Assembly: GCF_022811645.1 (NCBI RefSeq)
Contig: NZ_CP094534.1
Location: forward strand, 1,860,001 to 1,924,000
Reading direction: 5' to 3'
Source of the DNA: Hymenobacter monticola
Lineage (GTDB): Bacteria; Bacteroidota; Bacteroidia; Cytophagales; Hymenobacteraceae
DNA length: 64,000 nt
The notes under the pieces are model-generated. The model was given only the letters and a program-made list of their open reading frames with translations. It did no database searches and had not been told where the DNA came from. Below, piece after piece: positions 60,508 through 64,000 of the stretch. Every line of letters starts with the position of its first letter. Positions within the stretch are counted from its first letter, which is position 1. Both the position numbers and the translations under genes were made by a program.

Positions 60508-61710
60508 TCACCGCAGCAGCCCGGCCAGCTGCTCCACCAATACCGGCACGCTCAGGGCGCCCATCACCAGCACCACCAGCCAGCCGGCGGCCAGCATCCA
60601 GCGCGGGTGGCGGTAGGAGCCCATCAGGCGGCGGCTGGTGGCGGCTACCAGCACAATGCTCAGGGCGATGGGCAGAATCAGGCCATTCACCGCGCCGGCC
60701 ACTACCAACAGCTGCGCCGGCTTGCCCACCAGCACAAACACGCTGGTGGAAAGCACGATGAACACGGAGATGCACAGCCGCTCGTGGCGCGCAAACACCG
60801 GGTGAAAGGTCTTGAAAAACGACACCGACGTGTAGGCCGCGCCCACCACCGACGAGATGGCCGCGCTCCACAAAATCACCCCAAACACCCGAAAGCCCGC
60901 CTCGCCGGCCGCCGCGCGAAACACGCCCGCGGCAGGGTTGTCCTTATCGAGCACCGCCCCGTGCACCAGCACGCCCACAATGGCCAGAAACAGCACAAAC
61001 CGCATAACGGTGGAAATGACGATGCCGCTGAGGGCGCTGCGCGTCACCTCCACCTGGTTGCCCGGGCCCTTGATGCCCGCATCGAGCAGCCGATGCGCGC
61101 CCGAAAACGTGATGTAGCCGCCCACCGTGCCGCCCACGATGGTAACAATAGCCGCCGCGCTAATCTGCGTCGGCATCACCGTGTGGTGCAGCGCCTGCAG
61201 CAGCGGCGGCCGGGCGCTGACGGCAATGCCCATCGTGAGCAGAATCTTGACCGTACCCAGCACCTTGGTAAAGCCGTCGAGCATCTTCCCAACTTCCTGC
61301 ACCCAGAACAGCAGCAGGGCCACCGCGCAGCTTATCATGGCGCCCTGCTCGAAGCTCAGGCCGGTGAGCACATTCAGCCCCAGCCCGCAGCCGGCAATGT
61401 TGCCGATGTTGAAGGCAAAGCCGCCCAAAATCACCATCGCGGCCAGAAAATACCCCAGGCCCGGCAGCAGCCGGTTGGCCAAATCCTGCGCCCGCAGCTC
61501 GCTCACGGTGAGGATGCGCCAGGTGTTGAGCTGCGCGCCGATGTCGAGCAGCACCGAGAGCAAAATGACGAACCCAAAGCTGGTGAGCAACTGCTGGGTA
61601 AACACCGTAGTCTGGGTAAGGAAGCCCGGCCCGATGGATGAATTCGCCATCAAAAAGGCCGCCCCAAGCGTGGCGCCGCCCCACCAGCGCGCCCGTGGCT
61701 GGGGCCTCAT
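60508..61710 (-). CDS. NRAMP-related transporter without the DPGN metal motif, pxp operon
   Basis: 400 residues with about eleven hydrophobic segments, starting at the ATG at 61710, which overlaps the pxpA stop by four bases. The fold is NRAMP-like ([40 protein letters not shown]). Canonical NRAMP metal transporters carry DPGN in segment 1 and a Met-Pro-His in segment 6. Here segment 1 reads [12 protein letters not shown] and segment 6 [10 protein letters not shown], so the usual Mn/Fe ligands are missing. In Bacillus an NRAMP relative (YcsG) lies beside the same pxp/kip genes. That context suggests uptake of an organic substrate such as 5-oxoproline rather than a metal; this is inference. 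Confidence 0.8.
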   Translation of the reverse strand: MRPQPRARWWGGATLGAAFLMANSSIGPGFLTQTTVFTQQLLTSFGFVILLSVLLDIGAQLNTWRILTVSELRAQDLANRLLPGLGYFLAAMVILGGFAFNIGNIAGCGLGLNVLTGLSFEQGAMISCAVALLLFWVQEVGKMLDGFTKVLGTVKILLTMGIAVSARPPLLQALHHTVMPTQISAAAIVTIVGGTVGGYITFSGAHRLLDAGIKGPGNQVEVTRSALSGIVISTVMRFVLFLAIVGVLVHGAVLDKDNPAAGVFRAAAGEAGFRVFGVILWSAAISSVVGAAYTSVSFFKTFHPVFARHERLCISVFIVLSTSVFVLVGKPAQLLVVAGAVNGLILPIALSIVLVAATSRRLMGSYRHPRWMLAAGWLVVLVMGALSVPVLVEQLAGLLR

Positions 61711-62489
61711 GGGGCCACGGCCGGGCCGGCCGCTTGCAGCTGCACCCCGGCGGCGCGCAGCTCCTGGTGCAGGCGCCGGGCAAACTCCAGGGCGTGGGCG
61801 CCGTCGCCGTGCAAACACACGGTATCGGCCCGCAGCGCCACCTCGGTGCCCTGCTGGCTGCGCACCGTACCGGTTTGCACCATTTGCAGCACCTGGGCAA
61901 TGGCCTGGTCGGCGTCGGTGATGAGGGCATCGGGCTGGCGGCGCGGGGTGAGGATGCCGTTGGCCTGGTAGGTGCGGTCGGCAAATACCTCGTGGGCCGT
62001 GCGCAGGCCCAGCTGCTCGCCGGCCCGGGTCAGCTCCGAGTTGGCCAGGCCGTAAAGCACCAGCTCGGGCTGTACCTTGTACACGGCCTCGGCAATGGCC
62101 TGGGCCAGGGCGGCGTTGGTAGCGGCCATGTTGTAGAGGGCGCCGTGTGGCTTGAGGTGGTGCAGGCGGCCGCCCTCGGCCTGGGCCACGGCGTGCAGGG
62201 CGCCGAGCTGGTATACCGTCATGTCAAACGCTTCTTCGGCCGAAATATCCAGGTTGCGCCGGCCGAAGCCCACCAGGTCGGGCAGGCCGGGGTGGGCGCC
62301 GAGGGCCACGCCGTGCCGCAGGGCAGCGCGCACAGTGCGCTTCATCACGCCCGGGTCGCCGGCGTGGAAGCCGCAGGCAATGTTGGCCGAGGTGATGAAG
62401 GGCAATAGAGCCTCGTCGTTGCCCAGCGTCCAGGCGCCGAAGCTTTCGCCCATGTCGCAGTTCAAGTCGACGGTAGGAATTGGGGGCAT
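61707..62489 (-). CDS. pxpA: 5-oxoprolinase subunit A (LamB/YcsF family)
   Basis: 260 residues, full length for the family. The N-terminal signature [20 protein letters not shown] is followed by [70 protein letters not shown] and [13 protein letters not shown]. With PxpB and PxpC it opens 5-oxo-L-proline to L-glutamate using ATP, a detoxification of a spontaneous glutamine product. The gene order pxpB-pxpC-pxpA-transporter on one strand is a typical operon. A family D repeat lies between pxpC and pxpA. Confidence 0.95.
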   Translation of the reverse strand: MPPIPTVDLNCDMGESFGAWTLGNDEALLPFITSANIACGFHAGDPGVMKRTVRAALRHGVALGAHPGLPDLVGFGRRNLDISAEEAFDMTVYQLGALHAVAQAEGGRLHHLKPHGALYNMAATNAALAQAIAEAVYKVQPELVLYGLANSELTRAGEQLGLRTAHEVFADRTYQANGILTPRRQPDALITDADQAIAQVLQMVQTGTVRSQQGTEVALRADTVCLHGDGAHALEFARRLHQELRAAGVQLQAAGPAVAP

Positions 62490-62530
62490 ACGCGTTGAGT
62501 TTAAAAAGCGAAAAAACGGCGCAGACGTAG

Positions 62531-62661
62531 AACCTCACCCCCTGACCCCTCTCCTCAGGGAGAGGGGGCACCGGACTCGCTGCTGACGAAGTTCGTTTGG
62601 AAATCGTCCTCACGAACCGGTGCTCCCTCTCCCTGAGGAGAGGGGGTCAGGGGGTGAGGTT
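62531..62661. repeat. Palindromic intergenic repeat, family D, copy 2
   Basis: Arms AACCTCACCCCCTGACCCCT and AGGGGGTCAGGGGGTGAGGT are near-perfect complements, with a second hairpin CTCCTCAGGGAGAGGGGG inside. The centre has TTCGTTTGGAA as in the copy at 4785. Its right arm overlaps the pxpC 3' end and supplies the stop codon. Confidence 0.85.
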
Positions 62662-63660
62662 GACACGCAGCGCAATGCCCCGCCGCAACGCCCGCAGCTG
62701 CCGTTCCTGCGCAAGGTACAGCGCCTGCGCCTCCGCCAGCGTTACTCGCTGAAACCATAGCTGCTGACCCGGCCGCAACTGCGCCAACACCGGGAAATCG
62801 GCCGTAATAACCTGGGCCAGGCGCGGGTAGCCGCCGGTGGTTTGGTGGTCGGCCATGAGCGCTATGGGCTGCCCGCTTGCTGGCACCTGCACCGTGCCGA
62901 AAGTGACGGCACCTGACAGCAGTTCGGCATTCGTCTGGCGGTTCAACTCCGGCCCCTGCAGGCGGTAGCCCATGCGGTCGGCTTCCGGGCTTACCCTGAA
63001 CGGCTGCTGCCAAAAGGCGCGCTGGCTGGCCGGGCTAAACTGCTCGTGCTCCGGCCCTGCTATAGCCCGCACCGTGGTTGCTGGCAACGGCGTGCCACAC
63101 AGCCGCGGGCCGGGTGTATAAGATGCCTGGGCCCATGTTTTGGGCGAAGCAAGGGCGGCTAGCATTGCCATGAGTTTCTGGCCCAGCGGCGTTGGAGGCG
63201 CCGTTGGCAGCACGTCGCCGGCCCGCAACGCCCGGCCGTGCAGCCCGCCCAGCCCAGCCCGCAGATAAGTAGACCGGCTGCCCAGCACCAGCGGCACGGC
63301 CACGCCGCCCGCCACCGCCAGGTAGGCCCTGCAGCCGGCCGCCGCCGCGCCGAAGGCCAGCTCGGTGCCGGCCGCCACCCACACGGGCCGGTTCATTCCC
63401 ACCGACCGGCCGTTGAGGGTGGGGGAGAGGTGGGCGCCCGTGAGGGCAATGAGGTGGTCGGCCTCGAAGCGGATGCGCGGGCCCAGCACCGTGATTTCGA
63501 GGCCGGCGGCATCTTCGGCATTGCCCACCAGTAGGTTGCCCACGCGCAGGGCCACGGCGTCCATGGCGCCGCTCACCACCACGCCGTCGGCCTGGTAGCC
63601 GTGGCGGCCAAGGTCCTGCACGGTGGTGAGCAGGCCGGGACGAAGGATGTTAAGGCTCAT
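62647..63660 (-). CDS. pxpC: 5-oxoprolinase subunit C (biotin-dependent carboxyltransferase family)
   Basis: 337 residues from the ATG at 63660, which overlaps the pxpB stop by 11 bases. KipA-type signature: [80 protein letters not shown] and [20 protein letters not shown]. It works with PxpB and PxpA in ATP-dependent 5-oxoproline cleavage. The last residues (VNLTP) and TGA come from the arm of a family D repeat, so the repeat has replaced the original end of the gene. Confidence 0.93.
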   Translation of the reverse strand: MSLNILRPGLLTTVQDLGRHGYQADGVVVSGAMDAVALRVGNLLVGNAEDAAGLEITVLGPRIRFEADHLIALTGAHLSPTLNGRSVGMNRPVWVAAGTELAFGAAAAGCRAYLAVAGGVAVPLVLGSRSTYLRAGLGGLHGRALRAGDVLPTAPPTPLGQKLMAMLAALASPKTWAQASYTPGPRLCGTPLPATTVRAIAGPEHEQFSPASQRAFWQQPFRVSPEADRMGYRLQGPELNRQTNAELLSGAVTFGTVQVPASGQPIALMADHQTTGGYPRLAQVITADFPVLAQLRPGQQLWFQRVTLAEAQALYLAQERQLRALRRGIALRVNLTP

Positions 63661-64000
63661 TCCGCTGAAGCTGCTCAAATTCCGCCCGGCCAATGGGCAC
63701 GAAGCGCAGGCGCTGGCCCGCCTGCAGGCGGCTGGGCTGGGCCCGAGTGGGGTCGAACAGCCGCAACGGCGTGCGGCCGATGAGCTGCCAGCCGCCCGGC
63801 GTGGGCAGCGAATAAATGCCGGTTTGGGCGCCCGCGATGCCTACCGTGCCGGCCGGCACCTGCAGGCGCGGCCGGGCCCGGCGCGGGGTGGCCAGCCGCG
63901 CATCGAGCCCGCCCAGGTAGGGGAAGCCGGGCGCGAAACCTATCATGTACACCAGGTAGTCGGGCGCCGAATGCCGCGCCACTACTTCTTCCCTGCTCAA
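63650..64000 (-). CDS. pxpB: 5-oxoprolinase subunit B, C-terminal part (5' end outside window)
   Basis: The frame is open to the right edge; 116 residues are seen, about half of the usual ~230. The KipI/cyclophilin-like signature is there: [20 protein letters not shown], then [20 protein letters not shown] and [16 protein letters not shown]. First visible gene of the pxp operon. Its stop lies 11 bases inside pxpC, indicating translational coupling. Confidence 0.92.
   Translation of the reverse strand: MSREEVVARHSAPDYLVYMIGFAPGFPYLGGLDARLATPRRARPRLQVPAGTVGIAGAQTGIYSLPTPGGWQLIGRTPLRLFDPTRAQPSRLQAGQRLRFVPIGRAEFEQLQRNEP

Overview
The window looks like a chromosomal stretch of a high-GC member of the Bacteroidota, most likely a Hymenobacter-type Cytophagales bacterium. 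The evidence is in the sequence: several proteins end in a type IX secretion (T9SS) C-terminal sorting domain, there is a PID-CTERM type small protein, promoters have the Bacteroidota form (TTG, about 19 bases, TAnnTTTG), and SusC-type plug motifs, DUF4833 and a BlaI/M56 pair are present. The genus is an inference.

Layout. 1-13.6 kb: single housekeeping and transport genes (DUF433 fragment, MFS exporter, LacI regulator, pentapeptide-repeat protein, secreted nuclease, Tat-exported oxidoreductase, pirin, lysA, DinB, old yellow enzyme). 13.7-17.9 kb: DUF4833 protein, then an aromatic amino acid operon (aminotransferase, prephenate dehydrogenase, DAHP synthase/chorismate mutase). A promoter and two consecutive Tyr/Phe-rich leader peptides, each followed by an intrinsic terminator, lie in front of the operon. 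18-26 kb: PID-CTERM peptide, GH10 xylanase and two SBBP-repeat T9SS proteins. 26-32.4 kb: M13 lipoprotein peptidase, then a blaI-M56-tlpA operon with a paired dyad operator. 32.6-35 kb: STAS-like protein, TetA-type MFS, small membrane protein, initiator tRNA. 35-42.4 kb: an MmeI-like restriction-modification gene, two more SBBP T9SS proteins and a decayed C-terminal copy of a second MmeI-like gene. 42.7-57.9 kb: acyltransferase, a frameshifted alpha-2-macroglobulin gene, methyltransferase, BNR lipoprotein, UvrA2, a GntA/DUF1989 pair and two unknowns. 58-64 kb: msrB, an NCS1 transporter, an NRAMP-like transporter and the 5-oxoprolinase genes pxpA, pxpC and pxpB (the last cut by the window edge).

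Five families of intergenic palindromic repeats are scattered through the window (called A to E here). Most sit just past stop codons. Two supply the last codons of a gene.

The strongest candidates for unusual biology are: (i) the tandem Tyr/Phe attenuators; (ii) an 8-bp tandem repeat inside the MmeI-like gene, which predicts phase-variable restriction-modification, in a gene whose specificity region also has foreign base composition and which has a decayed paralogue next door; (iii) the alpha-2-macroglobulin gene, broken exactly at a canonical -1 slippery heptamer; (iv) a pxp operon with an NRAMP relative lacking the usual metal-binding motif. All calls come from reading the sequence by eye; no database search was run.
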